Shown here in pieces: positions 25,690-48,322 of a stretch of 64,000 nt of DNA. Source of the stretch: Phragmites australis (Eukaryota; Streptophyta; Magnoliopsida; Poales; Poaceae). Numbering within the stretch: the stretch's first letter is position 1; every line of letters starts with the position of its first letter. The notes under the pieces were generated by a model. That model worked only from the letters and a program-made list of their open reading frames with translations. It searched no databases and was not told the origin of the DNA. Where the stretch lies: assembly GCF_958298935.1 (NCBI RefSeq), contig NC_084923.1, forward strand, positions 36,734,501 to 36,798,500. The letters run 5' to 3'. A program made the position numbers and the translations under genes.

Positions 25690-26377
25690 TGTAATAGTAT
25701 GTTCACCCCTGACTGGTCTTGTCAAAGCAATGCATACAGATTACAGTCAGATTGCAAGCTAAAATCCACTTCAGGTGAAGCCGTCCCAGAGCAAGCCAGA
25801 TTAAGCCTCCTCGGTTCGCTGCATTTTGTTGCTTAAATCCAATGCAGTGTTTACAACAATTTCCAAGTTAAACAGTATAACATGACGGCTTAAACTCTAC
25901 AAGTCTTGTAAAAATATCATCAACTTAAAAAAAAAAACCGCGAACTACTGTTTACAAAGCAAACAAGGCACAAGAACCAACGCACAGGATTGCCTAAAAA
26001 ATAACTGGATTCCGTTGCAGAGACAGCACTTGGTCAAAGGCAAAATCTCCTTCCTTCAAATGAATACAATGCACATGTTCTATGTAACTCTTTATGTGCT
26101 CAAAGCAAGCAGAAACCCACTACAGAAGGGGATTGGCAGCACCTGGCAAGTAAAAAAAAAATAGTGAACAAGAACTTTGGTTAAACCCTACTTGTTTGAT
26201 AAATCAATTTATGTATCTTCATAAGGCAGTAGAGTTACAAAATTGCCTCAAATTCTACGCATAAGGAGATCCAGTAGGATCTTCACCAATTTACATACAT
26301 ATCTAGAGCTCCAATCATCTATAACACCCACCGAATTAGCGTTGCTTCCTGGTATTCATTCAGCCTTTTGGATTAAA

Positions 26378-26383
26378 TTTATT
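26378..26383 (-). terminator. Candidate poly(A) signal of the RRP9 gene
   Basis: AATAAA on the minus strand lies about 100 bases downstream of the TAG stop at 26485-26487. The position fits a short plant 3'UTR, but plant poly(A) signals are weak and other sites are possible. Confidence 0.3.
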
Positions 26384-26484
26384 TTGCAGGTGTGGCTGCC
26401 AAAGCGCACACTGGATGGATGTTGAACTGTTACGCTTGTGTGATCTTCTACAACATAAAGGGGTCTGTCGACATCCAATCTACT

Positions 26485-37389
<10,905 letters not shown>

Positions 37390-37414
37390 GGTCGCTAGTG
37401 AGGAGAGCGCGTGC

Positions 37415-37428
37415 TAGGGTTAGGGTTT
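37415..37428 (-). promoter_or_regulatory. Telo box upstream of RRP9
   Basis: AAACCCTAACCCTA on the minus strand lies 26-39 bases upstream of the start codon. Telo boxes are enriched near the starts of plant ribosomal-protein and ribosome-biogenesis genes, which fits RRP9. Confidence 0.75.
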
Positions 37429-37627
37429 CGGGGCAGGGCGAAGCGGTGTTTCGCCGCGGGCAGAGGGCCGAAGGCGGCGGCGGCTTAGCTCGAGAGTTTG
37501 GGAAGCGGGGAAGGAAAGAAGCAGCGGGCGCGGAGGGCGAAGGTTTAAGAGGAACGGGTGTTGGAGACGAGCAGGGCTCAACCGATCCGCGGCGCCTACT
37601 TGCGGTTTGGTTAGGTTTTGGGTCAGA

Positions 37628-37655
37628 TGGGCCTACCTGGACTTCGAAATGGGCT
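37628..37655 (-). promoter_or_regulatory. Two site II-type motifs in the RRP9 promoter
   Basis: TGGGCC (37628-37633) and TGGGCT (37650-37655) read on the plus strand, about 240-265 bases upstream of the ATG. TGGGCY site II elements, bound by TCP factors, act with telo boxes in growth-linked plant genes. The pairing here is an inference from sequence and spacing. Confidence 0.5.
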
Positions 37656-37669
37656 TGAATGGGGTTTTA

Positions 37670-38039
37670 CAATGTACTTCTTTTGATTATTATACAGTCG
37701 CATTTTTAATTTTGATTAGCTAAGTGTCAGTGTGTTGTAATAAAAATATAAATATTAGATATAGTAATATTAAGCACAAATTCAATGTATTGAGATGTAG
37801 ATGCACCATGAGAGTATCGCCGAATAAATACGTCTGGAGCGATGATATAGTTTGATTTCATATAGGATCCTAAAGATGACACGGGAACCAATCTTTGTGT
37901 GAGATCATGTGATAAAAAATTGATTTGAATAATGAAATTGGTAGAATAAAGTAATTTAGCATAATGATATTAGGATAATGTTTATGAGTTGCTAAGATAT
38001 TGCTTGGATATGCTTGGATAGTATAGATAGTTTGATGCA
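37670..38039. other. Intergenic, nothing recognised
   Basis: AT-rich sequence upstream of the RRP9 promoter. No ORF or repeat stands out apart from a small repeat TGCTTGGATA near 38010. Confidence 0.4.
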
Positions 38040-39298
38040 CTATCAGAAGTTGAGTATGCTTATGTTAGTGTGATGGTTTTGCTTGGAGTTTGCGTAGCGT
38101 TGTGTGAACTGATCTTGAGTCAAGTCGGGAAGGACTTGTGCTCGTACTCGTTTATTGTTTGATGCAGATATTGCTCGAAGGCGAACATGGTTGATGACGG
38201 ATCGACGAATTAAGTTTAGTGGGGAACTGAGGTTCAACGACTAGGTTCAAGAGGAACTGATGTCGTAGTGATCGAGGATGTCATACGAGATGTTTGGGCT
38301 AGAGAACAGTGTACGTGAAGACAAAGTTGCAGGTATACAACTAGGTGCGTTGTGGAGAAGGGCATACGTGCGCGAGGTCATGGGTAACCATATTATGTGT
38401 TCGGATGATGGAGTCGTTCAAGTACATGATAAGGTCAGGCTACGGTCTGATTGGTCGAAAAGTATAGTCCCATAAGGAATCGAGTGCTAGTTTGAGTTGG
38501 ACTCGAGCACGAATTGGATTCGGTTATAGATGGACGTGTTTTGGTATGTTTTGTGTCCAAGTAGGATACAAATAGGTTATTTCCAAACCAAGGTCGATTT
38601 GGGAGGCTATATATTGAGATGGTCTGGGTCAGGGCGAAGTGTGTCGGCGCCAAGAACAAGATCAAATTTAAACTTTTGATCTAGAGAGTAGATTTGTCCA
38701 GAATTTCATGGAAATCCTTATTGGATGCTTTAGAGAGGTATCTTGTAAACTCATCTATGCGATGGAAATCAAGTTCCGTAAGTTGATGAGTTGCTGATTC
38801 GGAATTTTTTTTCTATTTTAAATTCTGCGTACTTGGTTTTGGTTTTTGATTAATTTCATGTTTTTATCGAGTTTCATCTTGTTTTAATTCATCTAAAACC
38901 TTGCTAGAATATCTAGTGTTTGATTTGAGAAAATTTCGAGTGACTTTAGTTTGATCTCGAGTAGCGTTTTGGTCAACTCGACTAGATTTTGATCTACTCG
39001 ATTCTAGTTGATACAATCTGCTTCAACTAGGCGTTATTCTTGATCCACATATCCGATTGACTCAATTATTATTGGGTTAGTTTCGTATTTGAATCTAGGT
39101 TCAATTGTTCAAATGCGAGGGCAATCTGACCTACGGATTTTTCTCTGTATTGTTTTTACTATAGAATGTACAATTTTATTTTGAGTGGAATACCAAGTTT
39201 AAATCGATTTTCGATTTGAGTGAATTAATCTTTGAATTTAATTTCCGCAATTATTCACCCTCCCTCTAATTGTCTTATTAGAGTGTAATTGATCCCAC
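38040..39298 (+). repeat. Possible solo LTR
   Basis: The right end (TTATTCACCCTCCCTCTAAT, then TGATCCCACA at 39298) closely resembles grass copia LTR ends, such as the one at 10330-10361. No primer binding site or coding region follows, so a solo or truncated LTR is the best reading. The left boundary is not visible and no target duplication is found. Confidence 0.4.
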
Positions 39299-39453
39299 AC
39301 CTTGTTTTATATAGTAGAGATAAATGTGTTTTTGTGGCTGGCTGGCGCGCTGCTTTTGTCTTTTCTTCTTCTTTTTGTTGCTTTGAGTTGGTGGATTGGA
39401 GATCCATTAATAATAAGGAGCTAAAGTGCCTTCCGGTTTTGTTAGTCCGTGGA

Positions 39454-39593
39454 TTGGAAACCAATATGTTTTTCTTCCGGTTTTGTTAAATGAAATGTCG
39501 GTTTCATAAGTTACATTTCATCTATGCAAAAGCAACGCACCAAACCAACATTTTTAATTTGGAAACCAATATGTTTTTCTTCTGGTTTTGTTA
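39454..39593. repeat. Short direct repeat, 105 bases apart
   Basis: The segment GGAAACCAATATGTTTTTCT with following TC(C/T)GGTTTTGTTA occurs at 39456-39488 and again at 39561-39593 with one mismatch. It suggests a small duplication in unclassified DNA. Confidence 0.7.
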
Positions 39594-40197
39594 GTCGGCC
39601 GTCCCCCTTTTCTTGCATTGTGAAATATCAATTTCACTACGGTAGGAGAGGACCACTACAGTGCAAAGAGCAGGGGCGGCGGGGATGGTGGAAAAGGTGG
39701 TGTGGGATGGGAGGGATCAAAGGTGGAGTCGGGGAGAAGCATAGCGTTAGGGCTTGAGACGTAGGGGCGACAGGGGGGGCTCCTGCAAAAATGGTTGTTG
39801 CAGGTTATCCAATATTTCCTCATCTTTGGGTGGAAATACCGAGGACATTAGCTGGTTATCCGAAAGAAATTTGTCCTCGGTTTCGTGGGTGGGGGTTGTG
39901 GGGATAACGAATGGCCCCAAAAATTATGGCTATGTGGCTCGCAGCTAAGTGCGGTTAACTACTCGAATGATGGTCTAGACCACACTGATATTACCACACA
40001 AGAACATTCAGTTGATCCAAGCTACAACCTTGGAGTTCTTACTACTTACGTACCCTCTTGAATCTTGCCTTCAACGATGCCTCCATGATCATTATTGCAA
40101 CATCCCGACTTCAAGATAGCTGCAAATTAGTAGCTCGATAGCTCTCGATGTCAATTATTTTCCTACGCACGATTAAGGTGTTTGTGAACAGTGCTAT

Positions 40198-40415
40198 CTA
40201 TGAAACGTATTTTTGGTTCATGTATTGTGATGTCTCCGATAAGTCACCAACCATGACGTCTGAGCAGAGAGTGACCGTGGTGGTCACGACGTCCGCCATG
40301 GCATACCTTCCCTCCAAGAAATATTCAATTTCTCCATGATCATCGAAATCTAGCCCGGAGCCTATGAGCTCCGTGACTCTAGCCATGACACTGCTGCAGA
40401 AGGAATAGTAATGCC
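40198..40415 (-). other. Small unassigned open frame, possible exon remnant
   Basis: On the minus strand a splice-acceptor-like TTCTGCAG precedes a frame reading VMARVTELIGSGLDFDD, then EIEYFLEGRYAMADVV. The composition is protein-like and unlike its AT-rich surroundings. I do not recognise a family, and no further exon was found. Confidence 0.3.
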
Positions 40416-40583
40416 TATTGTTAATCTTTTTATATAAAATAAAATGATTAAAGTGTAACTTCAGGGGAAAAAATGAGTGGGGCATATGCCCTTACCCCTC
40501 TGATACAGTTGGTTTGCCACATTGGACTTCATGCGCTAGAGGTCACACAAATTCCCAACTAGGAACAATGCAGACTGAAACTT

Positions 40584-40958
40584 TGTAAGACCCTATGTTT
40601 TGAACATTTAATAGAAATCACTAAAAAATTAAAAATTTTAAAACTTGCAACAAATTGCAAACTTCTAGAAATTTGCTTCTCACATTTGCTTTGAAATTTA
40701 AATTTTATAAATATTTTGCTTTTTGGATTTTTTTTGCATTTTATTTAAATTATGTGTGATGCCAAATTTGAATCTCCATTCAAATTTGAACTCCTCCCTT
40801 ATTCTAAAATTCTATCTTTCTAGCCCACCTCAGCCCAATACCCTCTCTCCCTTCGTTTCTTTTTCTCATTTCTTATCGGGTTGAATCCTCACTCCTTCCT
40901 CCTTTTTGCCCGACCGCAACATCGCTCCCTCCTCCAATGTTCGGCCCATGTCAACCCA
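40584..40958 (+). repeat. Left part of a Ty3/gypsy-type LTR, split by a MULE
   Basis: It starts TGTAAGACCCTA, a common plant gypsy LTR start, and becomes pyrimidine-rich (CCCACCTCAGCCCAATACCC). At 40967 the MULE begins. The same style of sequence resumes at 56631 with GCTCGGCCCAATG and a TATA box, so the LTR was interrupted. It may be a solo LTR, since no internal region is seen. Confidence 0.55.
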
Positions 40959-40967
40959 CCTTTCCTC
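40959..40967 (+). repeat. Left 9-bp target site duplication of MULE 2
   Basis: CCTTTCCTC, identical to 56622-56630. A 9-base duplication is the usual MULE size. Confidence 0.85.
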
Positions 40968-41165
40968 AAGTTTTTTTATATTTTTCTATTAAATATTTAA
41001 ATAAATAGATTTCTGATGGTAAAATTTACATAAATATACACCTACAGTCCTTTCAGAGGACGGTAAGGGATGGCAGTGCCACCGTGGCATCCTTACTGCC
41101 CTCTCAGAGGGCGGGTGGGGCCCCTGCCGCCCTAGCCACCTTCTCAGAGGGTGGGTAGCCCCTGC
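40968..41165 (+). repeat. Left terminal inverted repeat of MULE 2
   Basis: Pairs with 56425-56621 in inverted orientation. The outer 60 bases are AT-rich and nearly identical (CTATTAAATATTTAAATAAA shared). The inner part has CCTTTCAGAGGACGGT, GCCCTCTCAGAGGGCGG and CCTTCTCAGAGGGTGG dyads. Confidence 0.85.
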
Positions 41166-41678
41166 CCAGCTTTGGTGAAACTTATTTTTTTAATTTAACG
41201 TTTGTATAGCTCATTCTGAAAAATAATGCAGATTCATTCGGTGAAAAATATTTGAAATTGATATGTTGAAAATTTTGGATCGAAACGGCCAAAAAGTAGC
41301 CAAAATAGCATCACAGAGTAGTGATATTTTGGAGATTGTGGATCGTTGTAATTTGTCGATATTTGTCTATTATTTGATGTAAAATTGTATCAATAATTTC
41401 TTAGTGGCGTATCGTTGGGAGGATATAAAATCTAATTTTGTGAACAACTATAGATGTGAAGCACTCTTAGCATATTACCCGACGCGAAGGTAAAAATGGC
41501 GACAAACATTACATGGGACATACGGTGGCAAACATTACATGGGACCCTAAACATGAAGACACGACGACAAAAAATGGTGGCATGTACGGTACGCCTAAAG
41601 ACCTACCTAATAGTGTATCGCTGCTAATCCTAGCATGCCTTAGGTAGTGAAAATATACCGGGTTACATTATATGCTCT

Positions 41679-42372
41679 CTACTGAGTGCACCTAGGATAT
41701 TTGCCCTTTCTTAGGGCATCGGGGCCAACCACCTTAGCGCGACGGACCCTCTCCCACTTCCTTGTCCTCTCAGCTTCACGGGATTGAGCCGTGGTGTGGT
41801 CCTACGCTACCTTCCTCATGCGCTACTCTTCCTGTTGCTTTAGTCGTAGTTCCTCCTACTATTGCTCGTACTCCCGGTGTGCATAGGCTTCCGTCCTCCA
41901 CCGCATGCTCATGTCGACCCATCGCTTTTGGTCTTCATTTTGCTCAATATCGAGCCATTCAATGAAGTCACAGATAGGTGGAGGAGACTGAAAAAATAAA
42001 ACAAGATGTGAGATTAGTAAAACAGTGCGTGAAATTAGGAATAAGATGTGGAAAGTGCCACATGACTGGCCTATGTTGCTATATCAGTGGGTACTCATAC
42101 GGTCCATGTTGAGGCTTGTCGTATTGGTAGTTGGTACACATGAAGAAGCATAGGCCATAGGTATAGGAGATGTCCTGGGACTCGCGAAACCTACAAAGGT
42201 CGCCACAGAAGTACATCAGTGGTTCGACCCCCTGGGGGGATGAAAATCCCCCAATATTTCTTGGATGGGCTTGTGGTGCTGAGGAAGGCGTTGCAGTTGA
42301 GAGAGCTGAGAAATGAGTGGTGTATCCATGGAAGAAGGTGGGGTTATTTATGGTGGCTGAGGGCTGGTGCAT
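41679..42372 (-). pseudogene. GRF-type zinc-finger-like protein, third MULE gene, decayed
   Basis: The first exon (from 42372) includes PLMYFCGDLCRFRESQ and GLCFFMCTNYQYDKP, the spacing of a GRF-type zinc finger (CG, then FF, C, NY). After an intron with acceptor TTTTTTCAG, exon 2 starts at 41987 with SPPPICDFIEWLDIEQ and ends GPDALRKGKYPRCTQ with a stop at 41679. Between these, a charged helical stretch contains four in-frame stops. I have seen this combination in uncharacterised grass proteins linked to PMD transposons. The donor of the intron is not clear. GRF domains bind single-stranded nucleic acid in other proteins; the role here is unknown. Confidence 0.65.
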
Positions 42373-43261
42373 GTACTGAGTGTATAGGCTTGGCGGGGGG
42401 GGGGGGGGCTAGAGCATTGGATTCCTTGTTCAAGAATGGAAAAGTTGTGGCATTGATGCTGGGCAGAGATTCCATGTGTCAAGATACATGTGTTGTCATT
42501 TAATTTATGGTAAAAGCTCTCCTGTGTGGTCACTTCTTGTCTACAGCCCGCGTCAGGACAAATGTGTTATCATTTCATGGTTAAAGTTGAGTCTGTGGTC
42601 ACTTCGTGTCTACAAATTACATCAGGACAGAGGTGTTGTCATTTCATGGCTAAAGCTGAGTCGTGTGGTCACTTCGTGTCTAAAGCTAGACTCCCTACAG
42701 AGGTGTCGATTGGTCACTTCGTGTATAAGTAGCTTTGTAAGAAATGCTTTTCTAGCTCTGTCGTGAACGGTTCTTACAAAGCCGAGGACAATAGAAAGTA
42801 GCGTGTGGTCACGTTGGATTAAGAAATGCAACTAATGTGCGGTCAAGTTGGAATAAGAAATGCAGTTATGGCATGATAAGTAGACCATAGAAAGTAGACA
42901 CTTCCGAATATGTAAAAATAGTTCGCTAATCGAAGATGCATCATGAAACAAACATGTAAGTTACAAAAGCAAAGGTACAATCCTACTGCTGTCTCCCCCA
43001 CTGCCATCGGCTGGTCCCACAATCATGGTCCTGGAGTCGCTGCCGCTGGTTTGTCCTCACGTGACTCCTAGAGTAGGTTAGGGCATCGGGTGGGCAAACT
43101 TGCCTGGTAGGCCTAGTAGGGATCAAAGGTGTCGAGGCCTCCTTCTGGGTGTGTTGTATCCGAAGTGGAGCACTGGGTAGCTGGAACTGTGCGAGACGTC
43201 ATAGTCCAGTGTGGCCCTGAAGAATTCCCTCACGAGGTCGAACAGGGGGTCTAGCCTAGGC

Positions 43262-45021
43262 TCATCCTCCTGACTCGGGTATGATGACTGCGAAGGTTCC
43301 GTCGTCGTCCATGTGTACTGACTTGAAGGGCCTACGAACAGATGAATTTATTATATACGAAAAATGTGCAAATAAAAGTATTTGTATAAAATGCAATATT
43401 GTACTTGTATGGTATGCAAGTGCAGCAATAGATGGCCAGGCGTGCGTGCCATAGTAGGGTGCGAACGGTGGAGCTCCGAACGGTGGATGTGCAACCGGTC
43501 GAGGTGCAGCTGAAGATGGCCCGGCTTCATCACTATAGTAACATGCGGAATATATTAGATATACTATTGAATATATTGAATAAGGTAATGTAGTGTCGCC
43601 CATTACCTGAGAGGCCTGCAAGAGGTGAGGGTGTCGGCACTGGGCTTGGTCTAGGTGGTAGCGTCGAGACGTGTATAGGTGCACCTAATATTTGTTTGAA
43701 ATTAATGCATCAGTAACAAAAGAATATCTCTAACTGCCGTGTATATGAAATATCCATACCTATTGTGTCCGGGCATGTAGGGCGTGGTCCAGGTGGCCGT
43801 GTGGGTGCCGGTCCCGGTGGACGGCGTTGCACATCAGACCTCCTGGATGACTCTGCGTGGACCCCACTCGACCTGGTAGGAGCACCGGTGACGTCTGCGG
43901 TGGATCGGCAAGAGGTAAGCTTCAGAGCCTGCGCAATCTTGTCAAAAACCCGCTTGACAAACCCCGCTACATCCGCCGCTCTTAGCTGCACCTCTTGCTT
44001 GAGGCAGTCAATGGTTCCAGCCGCATCCCTATGGATATCATAAATGATATTAGCCTGTTAAAACAAACAAGAAATAGAATTTTAGTTTATAGTCGTTCTT
44101 ATGGGATTATCTGATAAATAAATAAGATGTTAATTACACATACTGCTAATGCAGCGTCCTCGTCCCAATGGCCCGTGTAGGTCTCCGTAATTGATGCGAC
44201 GTGGTGTCGGACAATCTCTGGGGTGTAGGTGACCCGTGTACATGTACACGGGACGTACCACCGCAGGTACTCCTCGAAGCTCGGCTCGGCGAAAGGACGA
44301 GCCTCCTCCACGACATCCTCAAGGGCATGGGACCACGCTGAGACATACGGCGCCAAGCGATCTGCCCAGAGGTTACCACCCGGCTGTCCCTTTCGTGTAT
44401 ACATGCAAGTCAACCACATTAAATAGACTGTTAATGAGACGAATGCTATGGATTATTTACTTGATTTTAGTTACATGTGGACGTCGCTTGGAATCATGCG
44501 AACGTTGACAAGGAGGAAAGCCTAGAAACGTCCAAACTACCTCATGACGCGATAGGGTGAGCAGCTTCGGCGCAAGGTAAGCCTAACAGGTAGGCTACGT
44601 CCTGCAACGTCGGAGCTATCTCGCCGCAGGGGAGGTGAAAAGTATGGGTATCAGGCTTCCATCGGTCAACCAGTGCAACGATCAGCAATCGGTCGAAATA
44701 GAATAGTCTCACCGCTGCCTCAGGGTTCTCTGTCGCTTGGGCCTCCACCAAACGACACAGCGGTAGGAGTCCAGATGCTGCCAACTTGCACCATTGGGAA
44801 TATAAAAGTGAATGTGGGGCATGTAATAAATAAATAAATTGGCACGTACATAGCTAATTAGCGACATACCGGTGCTTCCAACGATCGTCGATCGTAAGTA
44901 GTTCCCTAGGACCACGTGGTCGGAAAACCCCTAACTTCGTCTGTTGAACGGCAGACAAGAAGTTGTGGTGCTTCTTGTCCACTGCAGGGTCAAGAAGCTC
45001 AGGGGTCGGTGGGTGCGCCAT
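43262..45021 (-). pseudogene. PMD protein of MULE 2, internally deleted
   Basis: The start at 45021 reads MAHPPTPELLDPAVDKKHHN and continues PRGPRELLTIDDRWK to a donor at 44870. The next part (44784-44542) reads LLPLCRLVEAQ, ALVDRWKPDTHTFHLPCGEI and LQDVAYLLGLP, then stops. The middle third of the domain, present in MULE 1 (LLLQLW and VMRQFG motifs), is missing. The sequence jumps to the C-terminal part at 44419-44099 (YLRWYVPCT, HHVASITETY) and a proline-rich tail at 43991-43262. Loss of about 250 residues, plus stops, makes it non-functional. Confidence 0.75.
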
Positions 45022-45342
45022 ATCTGCATTGAAACCAAATATACATGAATATATTACAACATGTAGACAAGAATAATATATATTGAAACCAAATATGCAT
45101 TGCAACTAAATATACATGAATAATATAAATAGTCTGTTACATGAAAATATATGCATAGTTACATGAACAGCATATAATATACACATACACAAAGTTACAT
45201 GAATATATCACAACATGTAGGTACACAATCAAGTACAAATGTAAGGTCCAAATGCAACGTAGCTAACTAAGGCGAATACCTTGCAGACATAACTTTGAGA
45301 TACGCTAAATACGTTCACACTTAACCGCCGTCATGACCCAAC

Positions 45343-47800
45343 CTACACAACAGGTACATTTTTTGGACAGTACTTGTATGTGTGAGCTATTTCATTGCAC
45401 TTGCTGCATCGCTTCACCCTTGGACCCGCCTCGGATTCATCCATATTGTTTCGAATCCGCCGAGTTTGTCGACGTCCTGGTGTGTTCTTCATCCTCTCAA
45501 AGTCTAGCACATAGATTCGTGAGGAACCTGGATTACTTGTAAATGTATCAACAATGTCGTAGCCATACAGCTCATGGTTCCATATGTTCAGTATATGATC
45601 CTTCATAAAGTACTTAGAAACATATTACCTGGGAAGCATATTGTGCTCCCCACATGCAGCTATGACATGTGTACACGGCCTATGTAGTAATTGTGGCTTC
45701 TGGCACGTACAGATGCATGTTCCAATCCTAAGCACGCACTCTTGCACATGCCGCTCAGGTCTGCCACCCCTACGACCCTCATCACGGCATAGGACACTGA
45801 ACCTGTGCTCCGCAGTTCCCTCCTGATTGGCGCGGTGCATATATGCCTTCTTTGTGGCCTTCTCCATGTACTCATATAGCATCGATCCATACAGCATACG
45901 GTTATCTTCCATTGCCTTCGAAGCAGCTGCGTAGCGATCAATAAAATATCTGCAAATCCCATATATAATACCTCATACAGTTCCAACAAGTGGGAGGGAC
46001 CTCATACCCCGCATGACCCATTTGTAGACCTCAGCAAGATTAGTTGTCATTATCCCATACCTTGCCCCACCAATGTCGTACATCAAAGCCTATTTTTTCT
46101 TTTGGCTCATTTTGTATCCACAACAAAAAGTTCCTGATAGCTAACCCTGACCTTCTTACTATCTGAGGAGTATCTGTTGGGAGAGGTCCAAGAGCAATCG
46201 GTTCATCACCTATGGCTTCTAGCTCAGCTGTCTACTTCGTGGTTAGTTCGTCTAGTCTTTCCCATAGGGCATTGAACTTACTCTCCTGGTTCTAGCTACA
46301 TAATTTCTTGAAAAACTTCATCAATTCCTTATTTTTGAATTGTCTATAAATGTTTGCACACATATGCCTCATGCACCACCTGCTCTTCAAGTCGGGCCAC
46401 TTTGCTATAACACACTGTCGAACACTCCCATATTGCATATACAGCGAAGCCTGCAACAACCCTGCATATCTATCATGAATCAAACAAATACTGGCCGGTC
46501 CAGAACAATAGCATGCTTCACCCGCTCAAGGAATCAATACCATCTATCACCGTTCTCACTCTCCACGAAGGTAAACCCCAATGGCAGGACTTGGTTATTC
46601 CTGTCGATCCCAATTGGAGACAATATCTGTCATTTATACTTCCCAGTGAGGAACGTCCCATCCAAGCAAATGATGGGTCGACAATGCCTAAATGTTTTGA
46701 TGGTTGCCGCAAATGCAAAGAAAGCACGCTGCAATACTCGCTTCCCGCTATACTTCACATCAGTCGAGGGGTAATGCTTGATATCATAGTAATTTCCAGG
46801 GTTTCTTGCACATATTATGGCTAATTGACGCGGTAGATTGTCATATGAATCTTCATATGTCCCAAACCTCATCTCAATTGCCTTCTGTTTCGCCCTCCAT
46901 TCCTTGGCGTAGTTTATTGTATATTGGAACATTTCCTCAATAGCACGAATTATTGATCATGGCTCATACTTCAGGTTGTCCACAATCTCCCCATACATAA
47001 CATTAGCAACAAAAGCAGATGATAGGTTCGGGTGGAAGAATTCTATTTTCTCAATATGACAATTATGCTCCCTGACTATTGAGCACTCCCAATAGTCAAC
47101 TCACTTCCTCCTGAACGCGTTCACCCGCCAAGGACAATTAGGCACCAAACACTTGACGTCGTACTCCCTTTTACTTGACTTCACAACCTTGAACTGCCTT
47201 CAAAGAGATAGCGACCAGAATTTAACTGCATCAATAACAACCTCCTTTCTAGGGTACATAGCACTCTGGGACACCTTGTTCTCATGATATTCTCACGGTG
47301 TCCAATGAGCCTCACTGACCACTAGCTTCAAAAATTCCTGATTCCTCCACTCTACAGGAACAGGAGCATTACCCTCCTTGTCCGATGAATCCTCATCGGC
47401 AATGGCTTCCTCCGACTCTTGATCCTCCATCTCCATCTCTTCAATTATGCTAGGGATGTGCTCCCCCTCATTGGCTACACCCCTCGGTTGCATCTCACGC
47501 ACATCCCCAACATCTTGCATGTCCCCGACCTTTGTCGGGTCTGCTTCATCTACCACTGTCTGACTTGTTCCATCTACTGCTTCCGCAGAGTCTATCTCTG
47601 TTGGATCCTTCTAGTACGCCTCAGCTAACAACACAAGAGGGAGACCATGGTCACATGATATATCTACATACTGCCTCCAAGTAGATGTCGCATTGATCGG
47701 GACGAGCTCCCCAAAGTACCCCTGATTAGCACGGCTTAGCATAGCTCTCAGATTAAGCTCATGTTGCTGGGGATGCAGTTGAAAAATGGCGCATCAGCCA
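45343..47800 (-). pseudogene. MULE 2 transposase, decayed
   Basis: N-terminal part near 47800-47600 reads LRAMLSRANQGYFGELVPIN. An acidic stretch lies at 47556-47293. The pre-catalytic and catalytic region (46932-46290) has RFGTYEDSYDNLPR, CLDGTFLTGKYK and IHDRYAGLLQA, giving two acidic catalytic positions. MRHMCANIYRQFKNKELMKF follows. The C-terminal SWIM zinc finger (CICTCQKPQLLHRPCTHVIA) lies at 45912-45625 and a CCHC knuckle (CSKCNEIAHTYKYCPK) at 45343-45606. Stops after TGKYK, after KKLCS and in the N-terminal part (LLAEAY) break it. It is related to, but clearly diverged from, the MULE 1 transposase. Confidence 0.82.
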
Positions 47801-48322
47801 CTTGCACACGCCCACTATGGTCCTCTCATTGGCTCTACTAAGTCTCTTAACGATATGCTGAAACCCAGAGAGATCTACACTGCTAGGATCATAACTAATT
47901 TGACCTTTACCATAATATATCCGAAAATAATTTATCTGACATCTCTGGAAACATCTGAAAATATATCCAATGTTAATACCGAAAAACTATATTTCTGATT
48001 ATCGAAACTCTAACAAAATTACCGACACCGATGATCCCCTAACAATAGGTTTATTTAATATTGCCCCTATGCAAACTAACCAAATTAAACTAATTAACCC
48101 TCCATCTATTTAATAAAGTTTCTAGTTAGCTATAATTATTATTTACATCATTATTCTGTAAAATCTAGATACTAGAAACTACCACACTCTAAATACTACT
48201 ATGCATCTGATGGCTATCCTACCATGTTGTAATTAATATTTACAATATACTACAAAATACAGTATATTCTATATTTCTAAACCCTAGGTCGTATCTAATA
48301 TAATTATTGTCATACCGCTAAA

